From Bacteroidales bacterium (GTDB lineage Bacteria; Bacteroidota; Bacteroidia; Bacteroidales; UBA1556), in the NCBI GenBank assembly GCA_027064095.1, contig JAMOQI010000036.1, positions 31,812 to 95,811 on the forward strand: 64,000 nt of DNA, read 5' to 3'. A program made the translations under genes and the position numbers. The notes under the pieces are model-generated. The model worked only from the letters and a program-made list of their open reading frames with translations. It was not told where the DNA came from and did not search any database. Within the stretch, counting starts at the first letter, position 1, and the number at the start of each line of letters is the position of its first letter. Below, piece by piece: positions 35,115 to 43,404 of this stretch.

Positions 35115-35325
35115 GATATTTTATTTCTAATAATCTGACTTTTTTGTGCAGATACTAATTAGTATAAACACTCTAATGTGGAAAAGTAGCAGTAGTGCCT
35201 CATTAAAACATTGATATTCTTATTATTTTTGAATTTGTATTAATGTATTGTGTTATATTATAATACAATATATAATTTTAAAATTTATTATAATTTTCAA
35301 GTGTAATTATTAATCCGATTTAAAA

Positions 35326-36291
35326 ATGCATATTCGTAAAATATTGATTATTGTAATGCTGTTAATTTCAGTAATTCAGACAATTGATGCACAAAATATT
35401 ACACCACAACAATACATCGAACGCTATAAAATAATAGCTATTCGTGATAGATTCGACTATAATATTCCTGCTGCAATAACATTAGCACAAGGGTTGTTAG
35501 AGTCCGGAAATGGAAATAGTATGCTAGCGGTAAAGGCCAATAATCATTTTGGAATAAAATGTCATAATGATTGGACAGGAAAGCGTATTTATAAGGATGA
35601 TGATGCTAAAGATGAATGCTTTAGAGTTTATAATAGTGCTGAAGAATCTTTTATTGACCATGCCTTATTTTTGACATCTAAATCTAGATATGAGTTCTTA
35701 TTTAGTTATAAGGTAACTAATTATAAAGCTTGGGCTAAAGGTCTGAAGAAAGCCGGATATGCTACTAATCCAAAATATCCTCAGCGACTAATTGATTTAA
35801 TAGAGCGTTATGATTTAGCACAATACGACAGGATTTCTTTGGAGGATTTTAAAAAGATGTTAATATTAAATGGTCAAAATCCTGACACAGTGTTCCCTAC
35901 TGATACCGAAATTATAGAGGCTCCAAAGCAAATAGCAGAATCTGGTCCTCATTCTATACTTTATAGGAATAGAGTAAGGTATATCATTGTTCATGAAGGG
36001 GAAAATATTGTTGATATTGCCAGACTTTTTAATATTAATCCAAATAGTTTATATAGATATAATGACTTAAAAAAGGGAAGCCCTATTCATCCGGGAATGA
36101 TGTTATATCTCCAGCCAAAAAGACGTAAAGGTGATATGAAATTCCATTCTGTTCAAAAAGGGGAAAGCTTGTGGAAAATTAGCCAGATTCATGGTATAAA
36201 ATTACAATGGCTGCTTAAGCGTAATAGATTAAAAATAGACTCGAATATTAAAGCCGGTGATAAGCTATATCTTAAGAAGAAAAAACCTTAA
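35326..36291 (+). CDS. Secreted N-acetylglucosaminidase (peptidoglycan hydrolase) with two LysM domains
   Basis: A 321-residue protein with a signal peptide (ending TIDAQ). A glucosaminidase domain of the FlgJ/GH73 type covers about 25-165, with ITLAQGLLESGNGNS carrying the likely catalytic Glu and NNHFGIKCH following. Two LysM modules (about 208-252, IIVHEGENIVDIARLFNIN, and 272-318, HSVQKGESLWKISQIHGIK) bind peptidoglycan. It acts in the periplasm on glycan strands during growth or division. It converges on a membrane-bound lytic transglycosylase gene. Confidence 0.92.
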   Translation: MHIRKILIIVMLLISVIQTIDAQNITPQQYIERYKIIAIRDRFDYNIPAAITLAQGLLESGNGNSMLAVKANNHFGIKCHNDWTGKRIYKDDDAKDECFRVYNSAEESFIDHALFLTSKSRYEFLFSYKVTNYKAWAKGLKKAGYATNPKYPQRLIDLIERYDLAQYDRISLEDFKKMLILNGQNPDTVFPTDTEIIEAPKQIAESGPHSILYRNRVRYIIVHEGENIVDIARLFNINPNSLYRYNDLKKGSPIHPGMMLYLQPKRRKGDMKFHSVQKGESLWKISQIHGIKLQWLLKRNRLKIDSNIKAGDKLYLKKKKP

Positions 36292-36367
36292 TTTTAGAAA
36301 TAGATTAGGTTAATAACATATTTGGATAAATGGTTTTTCTAATAGTAATTTTATTTTTCTAAGAGTC

Positions 36368-37819
36368 TTATTTCTTTACTAAATTTAGATAATTATCATA
36401 AAGATAAAATATATCTTCGACATACTTAAAAGTTTGTTTTCCTCTGCAATAACCATATTTCACTACGGGATCTTTATAGTATTTAGGATTTGATTTCAAC
36501 ACAATAAAAGTGTCAACATTATTGGACCAGGAGTTGCTATTTTTATTATTCTTTTTTGCTAATTTCTGTGCATCTAAGATATGTCCAAGTCCGGCATTAT
36601 ATGCAGCCAGAGCAAACTTAATTCTATCTTCATGACTCACTGTTGTTGAGTCGAATTTATTCTCAAGATATTTAAGATATTTTGTGCCAGCAGAAATATT
36701 TTGCTCCGGATCATAAAGGTTCTTACAGCCAAACTTTTTGGCAGGAGAGGGCATAAGTTGCATAAGGCCTACTGCCCCGGCCCAACTATTAGCATTGGGA
36801 TTAAATCTCGATTCATGGTAAATTACAGCTGTTAATAGTCTCCAATCCCAGCCTATTTTCTTTGAATATTTTTTTATTAAGTCATCATAAGGAGAGAGTT
36901 TTCCACCACGTATGGGTAAATAATCTTTATCCGTATAGAAGCTTTTTTTCTTTGTTTTGAAATATTTTTTTTCTAGTACCGCGAAACGTTTGCTTTTTAT
37001 AAAATGCGTAAGCCAATTATTTATTATATTTAGTAAGGAATCTTCTCCAATAGGTACTGCCCATGCTAGTTTTTGTTCAACACTAAGATTTAAACTATAG
37101 TCGATTCTCGAATCATAGGTTGCATTAGCTTCAGCAACTCTTTTATCACAGACTGTATAGTCAATTTGTCCACTAGATACCATTAGAATAAGCTCTTCCA
37201 TCGTATGATTGCTGTCTTCAATAATTTCAAAATCAGTAAGGCTAATATCCCTAATATGTAATAGGTTCTTCTTGAAAACGGTTCCTTTTTGAATATAAAT
37301 CTTTTTATGGGTAAGCTCACCAATTTTGGTAATATATTTTGCAGAATCAGTTTTTTTCCTGCCTCTTTTTTTTCTTTGTACGAGTACCTGTTTTGTATAG
37401 CCAATTTGGTTTGTAAAATATATTTTAGATTTTCTTTTCTTAGTTTTTGTAATATCCATTGCTATTAAATCAAATTCCTCATTATTGAGTAGTTCAATAG
37501 CTTTCTGAAGATCATCTTCCACCGTTATTTTTAGCTTCCACCCGTTTTGTTTTGCCAAATTTTTAGCAAGGTCATAATGAAAGCCCATTGGTTTTCCTTT
37601 GTAAATAAAATAGCTTGTAGAATTATTATGAGTAAGAACTTTTAGTGTTTTTGTTTTTTTTACCCTGTTAAATGCAATAGTTCTATGAGTAACATTGTTT
37701 AACTTTTCTCCATGTTTTTGTATTTCAGGAATCTTATAAAGGAATATTAAAGCCCCAATTATAATTATAAAGGAAAGAAGCAGCAATAGCTTTTTATGTT
37801 TGTGATAAAATACTTTCAT
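36368..37819 (-). CDS. MltF-like membrane-bound lytic transglycosylase with solute-binding domain
   Basis: A 483-residue protein. One membrane helix lies near residues 10-27. A family 3 solute-binding domain (about 55-290, KTLKVLTHNNSTSYFIYKGK) follows, then an SLT lysozyme-like domain (about 305-483) with VIYHESRFNPNANSWAGAVG containing the catalytic Glu, and AAYNAGLGHI. This is the MltF layout, in which ligand binding to the first domain controls cleavage of glycan strands. It is anchored on the periplasmic face and transcribed alone, convergent with the glucosaminidase gene. Length fits the family. Confidence 0.93.
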   Translation of the reverse strand: MKVFYHKHKKLLLLLSFIIIIGALIFLYKIPEIQKHGEKLNNVTHRTIAFNRVKKTKTLKVLTHNNSTSYFIYKGKPMGFHYDLAKNLAKQNGWKLKITVEDDLQKAIELLNNEEFDLIAMDITKTKKRKSKIYFTNQIGYTKQVLVQRKKRGRKKTDSAKYITKIGELTHKKIYIQKGTVFKKNLLHIRDISLTDFEIIEDSNHTMEELILMVSSGQIDYTVCDKRVAEANATYDSRIDYSLNLSVEQKLAWAVPIGEDSLLNIINNWLTHFIKSKRFAVLEKKYFKTKKKSFYTDKDYLPIRGGKLSPYDDLIKKYSKKIGWDWRLLTAVIYHESRFNPNANSWAGAVGLMQLMPSPAKKFGCKNLYDPEQNISAGTKYLKYLENKFDSTTVSHEDRIKFALAAYNAGLGHILDAQKLAKKNNKNSNSWSNNVDTFIVLKSNPKYYKDPVVKYGYCRGKQTFKYVEDIFYLYDNYLNLVKK

Positions 37820-37903
37820 TAAGTGAGCTTTATTATTAAGCGAAGATAATATTTTTATTGATATATTTTTTGCTACTTTTTTATGAAGTCTTGTAATGTG
37901 CGA

Positions 37904-37932
37904 TAAAAAAAGGCCACCTATTATGGTAGCCT
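37904..37932 (-). terminator. Intrinsic terminator after the 37965 lipoprotein gene
   Basis: On the minus strand AGGCTACC-ATAATA-GGTGGCCT (one mismatch) runs into seven Ts. It separates the lipoprotein from the MltF-like gene. Confidence 0.75.
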
Positions 37933-37964
37933 CTTTATTAAATATTTTGTATAATACTAATGTA

Positions 37965-38786
37965 TTATTGACAATTGTAAGTGTAATTAACTACTTCCGT
38001 TTTGTTATTATCTGCATTATTAGTAGTGATTTTAGCAGGATATTCTTTATCATTATATTCTATAGTATTAGTATAAGACTTGCTTTGATCTACATTGCCA
38101 TCTTTGTCTTTATAAATAGACTCTATAATATTGTTTTTTGACATAAAAGGAATATCCAGATTAAAAAAGAAGTAATTTAATCCAATATCATGAATTGCAT
38201 TCTTTTTTGTATCATAGTTATATGTTATTGTGCTTTCCAATTCTAATTGCATACTAGAGTTAATTTTATAAGTAATAACTTCAGATAAGTTGTCACCGGT
38301 GTATGAGTATTCGTTTTTTGAAATGGCTATTGATTGTCCCATATAATTGTATACAAGTTCAGATTTTACTAGTTTTGTACCATTAAAAGTTAAAGAGAAA
38401 ACTCCAGATTTACTCAAATTTCCATTTCCATCATCATTCCATATTATTGCTGAATCTGGAGTTGATTGACTACTATATTTATATTCGATTTTAAGATCTA
38501 CATTGCCATTATCAATAGAATTAAATTCCATTAATTTGTCGCCATCATAAGTAATGCTGTTAGTAATATTCGTTGCTGTTCCATCTGCTTCATATTCAGT
38601 AATTGCAATAAGCTGATGATTAGAGTTGTATTCCATTATTTCGTAACCATCAGTCCCATAATCCATTTTTGTAATATAACAGCTTTTTGCAACAGGAGCC
38701 GTGTCAGGGTCTTTATCTTTTTCACACCCTATTGTTACGAGGGTAAATGCTAATACTATAAAAAATAGTTTTTTAAAATTTTGCAT
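37965..38786 (-). CDS. Surface lipoprotein of unknown function (DUF4595-like)
   Basis: A 273-residue lipoprotein (lipobox VTIGC) whose mature start EKDKDPDTAP is acidic, the pattern of Bacteroidota surface export. The body consists of repeated beta hairpins of the form NEYSYTGDNLSEVITYKI and MEYNSNHQLIAITEY, resembling YD/RHS-like or DUF4595 repeats. It has no enzyme motif. It forms a single-gene unit with its own promoter and terminator between the MFS gene and the MltF-like gene. Its function is unknown and it may not belong to the starch locus. Confidence 0.7.
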   Translation of the reverse strand: MQNFKKLFFIVLAFTLVTIGCEKDKDPDTAPVAKSCYITKMDYGTDGYEIMEYNSNHQLIAITEYEADGTATNITNSITYDGDKLMEFNSIDNGNVDLKIEYKYSSQSTPDSAIIWNDDGNGNLSKSGVFSLTFNGTKLVKSELVYNYMGQSIAISKNEYSYTGDNLSEVITYKINSSMQLELESTITYNYDTKKNAIHDIGLNYFFFNLDIPFMSKNNIIESIYKDKDGNVDQSKSYTNTIEYNDKEYPAKITTNNADNNKTEVVNYTYNCQ

Positions 38787-38868
38787 AATGTTAATTATTT
38801 ATTTTTAAAAAATGATTAATAATGATTTTGAGATTTAACATAATCTTTTAGGTTGCCTAAATATCATA

Positions 38869-38876
38869 CAAATATA
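38869..38876 (-). promoter_or_regulatory. -7 box of the 37965 lipoprotein gene
   Basis: On the minus strand this reads TATATTTG, matching TAnnTTTG, about 83 bases before the start codon. It lies just downstream of the MFS gene end. Confidence 0.5.
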
Positions 38877-38906
38877 ATTTTTTTTTCTAATATCTTAGGG
38901 AATGCA

Positions 38907-40418
38907 TTATTTCGGGCTACTATCATTAACAAACAATACTAGTATAGCTGAAATTATCATTGATACACCACCTACAATTAAAGCATACATTGCATCGCCA
39001 TGGAAAATAGATTTTACCATAAAGCCTAAGATTGTAGCAGAAAGTATTTGTGGTAAAACAATGAAAAAATTGAAAATACCCATATAGATGCCCATTTTAT
39101 TACTTGGCAATGATCCTGTTAAAATTGCATATGGCATAGAGAGTATTGATGCCCAAGCTATTCCTATTCCTATCATAGGGATTACTAATAAGTCTGGATT
39201 TTTAAATAGAATCATAGATGCTAATCCAATTCCTCCTAATATTAGACTGATAGAATGAGTAATTTTTCTATTGGTATATTTAGCTAGTATAGGAAGCCCA
39301 AATGCTACTAAAGCAGCAACTCCGTTGTAAACGGCAAAAAGAATATTTACCCAATCTGCACCGTCATTATAAAGTTGGGAGCTAGTGTCGGATGAACCAT
39401 ATATATGTGTTGTAACAGCTGCTGTTGTATAAATCCACATTGCAAATAAGCCTATCCATGTAAAAAATTGTACCACTGCTAGTTGTCGCATTGTTTTTGG
39501 CATATTTACCATATCAGTCATTACTTCCACCAAGCCATTTTCCGTTTTGTTATTTATTCGCAAATAATATACAAGTAACATCAAAATGAAGAATAATAAC
39601 ATAATGCCTCCCAAAATATATAACTCTTTCTCCAACGTTAGGTAATAAGTAATAAAAACAATACCTGCTCCGATTAATCCAAATATTACTGCCAGTTTAG
39701 TAAAAATGTTATTATCGATATTTTGTGAGATATCTGAATTTGTAGTTTGATTTGTATTCTCAGAGTTGTCAAAACTTGAAAGCTCTTCTGGGCTATATTC
39801 TTTAGTACTTATTACAGTTACTAAGATAGCAGCAAAGAAAACTATACCTCCAATATAAAATGAGTATTTTACTGATGGAGGAATTACTCCTTCAGGTGCT
39901 GTATTGGCAATATCAAGCACATTTGTCATCAACCAAGGAAGTGCTGACCCTAAAACGGCTCCGGTGCCAATAAAAAAACTTTGCATTGCAAATCCACTAT
40001 TACGCTGCTCTTCGGGAAGCATGTCTCCAACAAAAGCTCTAAAAGGTTCCATTGATATGTTAATGCTAGCATCCATTATCCAAAGGGTCCCTGCAGCCAT
40101 CCACAACACAGGAGAGTTAGGCATAAATATTAATGCTAATGAGGCCATCATAGCGCCAACAAAAAAATATGGCCTTCTTCTTCCAAATCTTCCCCATGTG
40201 TTATCAGAAGCATGTCCTATAATTGGTTGAATGATTAAACCGGTAATTGGTGCTGCTATCCAAAGAATTGGAATAGAACTAATATCGGCACCTAAAGTCT
40301 CAAAAATTCTGGAAACATTAGCATTTTGTAAGGCAAAACCAAATTGGATCCCCAAAAATCCAAAACTCATATTCCATATTTGCCAAAAGCTTAAATGTGG
40401 TTTTTTTGTTGAACTCAT
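38907..40418 (-). CDS. MFS sugar transporter of the maltose/sucrose (SLC45-like) group
   Basis: A 503-residue protein with 12 membrane helices and a cytoplasmic spacer of about 45 residues after helix 6. The N-terminal region has the hallmarks of glycoside-cation symporters of the MalT/sucrose group: SFWQIWNMSFGFLGIQFGFALQ, HASDNTWGRFGRRRPYFF. It is expressed 13 bases after the T9SS amylase gene, so it should import maltose or maltodextrins from the periplasm after amylase action. Substrate is inferred from the locus. Confidence 0.85.
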   Translation of the reverse strand: MSSTKKPHLSFWQIWNMSFGFLGIQFGFALQNANVSRIFETLGADISSIPILWIAAPITGLIIQPIIGHASDNTWGRFGRRRPYFFVGAMMASLALIFMPNSPVLWMAAGTLWIMDASINISMEPFRAFVGDMLPEEQRNSGFAMQSFFIGTGAVLGSALPWLMTNVLDIANTAPEGVIPPSVKYSFYIGGIVFFAAILVTVISTKEYSPEELSSFDNSENTNQTTNSDISQNIDNNIFTKLAVIFGLIGAGIVFITYYLTLEKELYILGGIMLLFFILMLLVYYLRINNKTENGLVEVMTDMVNMPKTMRQLAVVQFFTWIGLFAMWIYTTAAVTTHIYGSSDTSSQLYNDGADWVNILFAVYNGVAALVAFGLPILAKYTNRKITHSISLILGGIGLASMILFKNPDLLVIPMIGIGIAWASILSMPYAILTGSLPSNKMGIYMGIFNFFIVLPQILSATILGFMVKSIFHGDAMYALIVGGVSMIISAILVLFVNDSSPK

Positions 40419-40431
40419 ACTATTTATTATC

Positions 40432-43263
40432 TTAAAGTACTATAAATTTTTTAGTTACAACCTCTGTATTGCTTTTTATTGAGCAAAAGTAAACTCCTGA
40501 TTGTAATTGCATGTCATTAGTGTTTATTCTTAAAAGATGTTTCTCATTTAAAGCAACATCTTTCTTTGAGATAATTCTACCATTAATATCAAATATACTT
40601 ATCGTAACATCATCGTTGCTGTTAATATAAATATAAAAGTTACCATCGTTAGGATTTGGAAATATCTCTAACTTACTTTTAAAATCTAAAGTGTCAGTAA
40701 TTATATTTTTTGGAGTTATTGCCAATTCAGGTTTGTCTTTTTTCTTATCGGTTAAAAGGTGAAATTCACCAGGTTGAAGCTTAAAAAAGAAAGTCTTACT
40801 TTTTATTTCTATCTCTTGTTGACTTAAGTAATCATACCAGATACCATTGTGAGGAAATGAAATTGTTGTAGTGTCTGATTTTACATCAAAATTGCCTAGG
40901 GCGATAGCATTCATCGAAGAATCTTTAAGATATATTGCCTTCAGTGAACTGCTTACATCCATGCTGTAATCAGTAGTTTGGAAACATTCACTCTCATCTT
41001 TTCTAAGGTTTATCAATGCTTTGTATATAAGATAGTTATTGTATCTATCTTGGTCGTTCATATACTCCCATTTAATTGGTTTCTCCCCTGTTCGGCCATT
41101 TTCTTCAATAGAAATATCATATCCTAATTCTCCAAATTGCCAAATCATTTTTGGCCCTGGAACTGTTAAAAACAACATAGCATCTAATGAGGCTCTTTCC
41201 ATAAATGTAGATTTATTTTTGATGGAATAATCATTAAAATTATTACCCCATTGCAAGCATTTATACATAAGTCTTTCTTCGTCGTGGCTTTCCATATAGC
41301 CCATCACATGAGCTTTGGACCAGCCTCTTTTTTGATACGAAATCCAGCTAAAGTCTGATTTACCGGAGTTGTTATATCCCATTGCTGCTTCAGCATAATT
41401 ATTATTCAAATTTCCCCAAAGCATCATGCCTCTTGATGATAGTTCTTTTTCTTCACTATTGTCTGCAAAATGTTCTAAAATAATATAAGCATTTGGATTG
41501 TATGCCCATACACTATCGGCATATCTGTTTAATGTGTAAATTCTGGTAGCATCATAATTAGCCATAGCATTAGGATTTCCTAGTGTATTAGTTTGTGTAA
41601 ATCCTTTTGATAAGTCAAATCTAAAACCATCAACTTTATATTTCTTAGTCCAGAAAACTAATGAACGACTGATGTATTTTCTGGTAGCACTGCTTTCGTG
41701 ATTCATATCAAAGCCAACATTAAAATCATGTTTAGGGATTGGATTGAAAAAAGGATTATTTGTGGCAGGTCTGTCATAAATATCATCCCACCAAAGCATT
41801 ACGTATGGTGAAGTGCCAAAGGAATGATTGTAAACTACATCCAAAATTATAGCTATCCCTTGTGAATGGCATGTGTCAATTAGGTGTTTTAATCTGTCTT
41901 TTGGTCCATAATATTTATCTACTGCAAAATAATAATTTGGATTATAGCCCCAGCTGCTATTACCTTCAAATTCATTTATAGGCATTAGTTCTATTGCATT
42001 AATCCCTAAAGCTTTTAAATAATGTAAGCTATCAATTACAGCATCGAAAGTATGTTTTGCAGTAAAATCTCTCACTAACAGTTCGTATACAACCAAGTTA
42101 TCCTTCTTTGGGGCTACAAAATTCTGGTGTTGCCATTGGTATTTTTTCTGATTTGTTTGCAATACAGTTGCTATACCTTTTGTTTTATAACTGGGATAGC
42201 TTAGCATATTTGGATAAGTTGAAGAGTTGATGTATTTATCATTCCACGGGTCGCTGATTTTCTCGGCATAAGGGTCACCAATTTTTATATTCCCATCAAT
42301 AAAATACTGAAATATATATTCTTTGTTTGGGATTAAGTTGTCAACTTCACACCAAAAATATTTATCATCAGGTGTTTTATTCATGTAATACGCTGTGTCA
42401 GGCATCCAGTTGTTAAAATCACCTATCACAAAAGCATAATCTTTAAAAGGAGCAAATAAGCAAAGTATCACTTTTGTTGAGTCAATATAATTTATTCCTT
42501 CAATTACTCCAGCAGGTAGGGGCTCAATATTTACACTATCACGCACATAGTAGTAAAATGAATCTGCAGCGGTTGTAATATTATTTTTAGCAACAGCCTT
42601 TATCCAATAATTACCATATTGGTTTGCAATGATGGTGTCGTTGATAAGATTGCCACTATCGGAACTTACTATTTGATTATTCTCGTAAATAAATATCGAA
42701 TCAGCATTTATAGATTCAGCATAAACAGGAATGCTGTCTCCTATATTTAAGAAAATATAACCTGAGGATGGCTTTTGCATATTTATGTTAATGCCGGAAC
42801 CGCTATAAATATTTATAAAAATATCACCTCCATCAGACGTCTTTCCTTCTAAATAGGAGCCTCCTATGGCGACATCACTTCTAAATACAAAAGCTAATTG
42901 TAGAATCTGTTCTCCTGATGGCACACCATAGTATGTTCTAGGATTGGGGCTAATAGAAAGAGAATATAGATTATTACCGATTTTTGTTAGTTTAGTTTCA
43001 GGAGTATTTTGTCCCCAATTTGTTTTTACATATTTCCAATCTCCCTGAGATATACTTTGGTCAGTAATAACTCCTGTGTGGGCATAAATATCACCATTAT
43101 AATTTGCCAATCCACCGGAACCCAATGTAGCATTAAATGTAATTGTAACTGATTGATTATCTTGTGGAAATGTGGGACTGGAGGATATTAATTGCGCATT
43201 TGCAGATGTGTAAAATAATGATAGGAATATAAATATATAATTTTTTTTGTTAAAAATTATCAT
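40432..43263 (-). CDS. T9SS-secreted GH13 alpha-amylase family enzyme
   Basis: A 943-residue protein with signal peptide (ending SANAQ), an N-terminal beta-sandwich region, a CBM48-like module (about 265-330, AFVIGDFNNWMPDTAYYMN), a GH13 barrel (about 375-750) and a C-terminal type A T9SS sorting domain (about 870-943, IFPNPNDGNFYIYI ... SGVYFCSIKS). Catalytic residues are visible in DGFRFDLSKG (nucleophile Asp), IILEHFAD (acid Glu) and MESHDEER (Asp). The sorting domain directs export through the T9SS to the surface or medium, where it would cut starch before import. It is transcribed divergently from susC and followed by the sugar MFS gene. Confidence 0.92.
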   Translation of the reverse strand: MIIFNKKNYIFIFLSLFYTSANAQLISSSPTFPQDNQSVTITFNATLGSGGLANYNGDIYAHTGVITDQSISQGDWKYVKTNWGQNTPETKLTKIGNNLYSLSISPNPRTYYGVPSGEQILQLAFVFRSDVAIGGSYLEGKTSDGGDIFINIYSGSGININMQKPSSGYIFLNIGDSIPVYAESINADSIFIYENNQIVSSDSGNLINDTIIANQYGNYWIKAVAKNNITTAADSFYYYVRDSVNIEPLPAGVIEGINYIDSTKVILCLFAPFKDYAFVIGDFNNWMPDTAYYMNKTPDDKYFWCEVDNLIPNKEYIFQYFIDGNIKIGDPYAEKISDPWNDKYINSSTYPNMLSYPSYKTKGIATVLQTNQKKYQWQHQNFVAPKKDNLVVYELLVRDFTAKHTFDAVIDSLHYLKALGINAIELMPINEFEGNSSWGYNPNYYFAVDKYYGPKDRLKHLIDTCHSQGIAIILDVVYNHSFGTSPYVMLWWDDIYDRPATNNPFFNPIPKHDFNVGFDMNHESSATRKYISRSLVFWTKKYKVDGFRFDLSKGFTQTNTLGNPNAMANYDATRIYTLNRYADSVWAYNPNAYIILEHFADNSEEKELSSRGMMLWGNLNNNYAEAAMGYNNSGKSDFSWISYQKRGWSKAHVMGYMESHDEERLMYKCLQWGNNFNDYSIKNKSTFMERASLDAMLFLTVPGPKMIWQFGELGYDISIEENGRTGEKPIKWEYMNDQDRYNNYLIYKALINLRKDESECFQTTDYSMDVSSSLKAIYLKDSSMNAIALGNFDVKSDTTTISFPHNGIWYDYLSQQEIEIKSKTFFFKLQPGEFHLLTDKKKDKPELAITPKNIITDTLDFKSKLEIFPNPNDGNFYIYINSNDDVTISIFDINGRIISKKDVALNEKHLLRINTNDMQLQSGVYFCSIKSNTEVVTKKFIVL

Positions 43264-43290
43264 CTCGATATAATTGCGTTGATATTATGT

Positions 43291-43334
43291 TAATTTTGCC
43301 AGTCAATAGATGTTATTGAATGCTGGCAAAAGTA
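43291..43334. promoter_or_regulatory. Palindromic divergent promoter/operator of the starch locus
   Basis: A plus-strand -7 box TAATTTTG (43291-43298, toward susC) and a minus-strand -7 box TACTTTTG (43334-43327, toward the T9SS amylase) are embedded in an inverted repeat: TTTTGCCAG (43294-43302) and CTGGCAAAA (43323-43331), with an inner CAATA/TATTG pair. Start sites would lie between the arms, so a dimeric regulator bound there could control both operons. Confidence 0.55.
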
Positions 43335-43404
43335 TGAATTTACTTTGATAGAATTTAAAAATAAATTGTTTATTAGATATATTAGTTTTTTTAATTTATA
43401 ACAG

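Larger units (their letters stand above)
35033..35325 (+). other. Intergenic region (293 bp) downstream of the CDF gene
   Basis: This holds a weak terminator hairpin (ATATCTCT/AGAGATAT, 35052-35075), a dispersed repeat copy (35077-35114), a 14-base perfect palindrome ATACTAATTAGTAT at 35152-35165 and an AT-rich promoter region without a clean -7 box (the nearest is TAATTTTC near 35290). Confidence 0.45.

Noticed and set aside
35152-35165. Palindrome ATACTAATTAGTAT, sharing TACTAATTAGTA with the terminator at 23211-23240
   Set aside because: With two copies in AT-rich DNA and different contexts (one is clearly a terminator), chance is a sufficient explanation.
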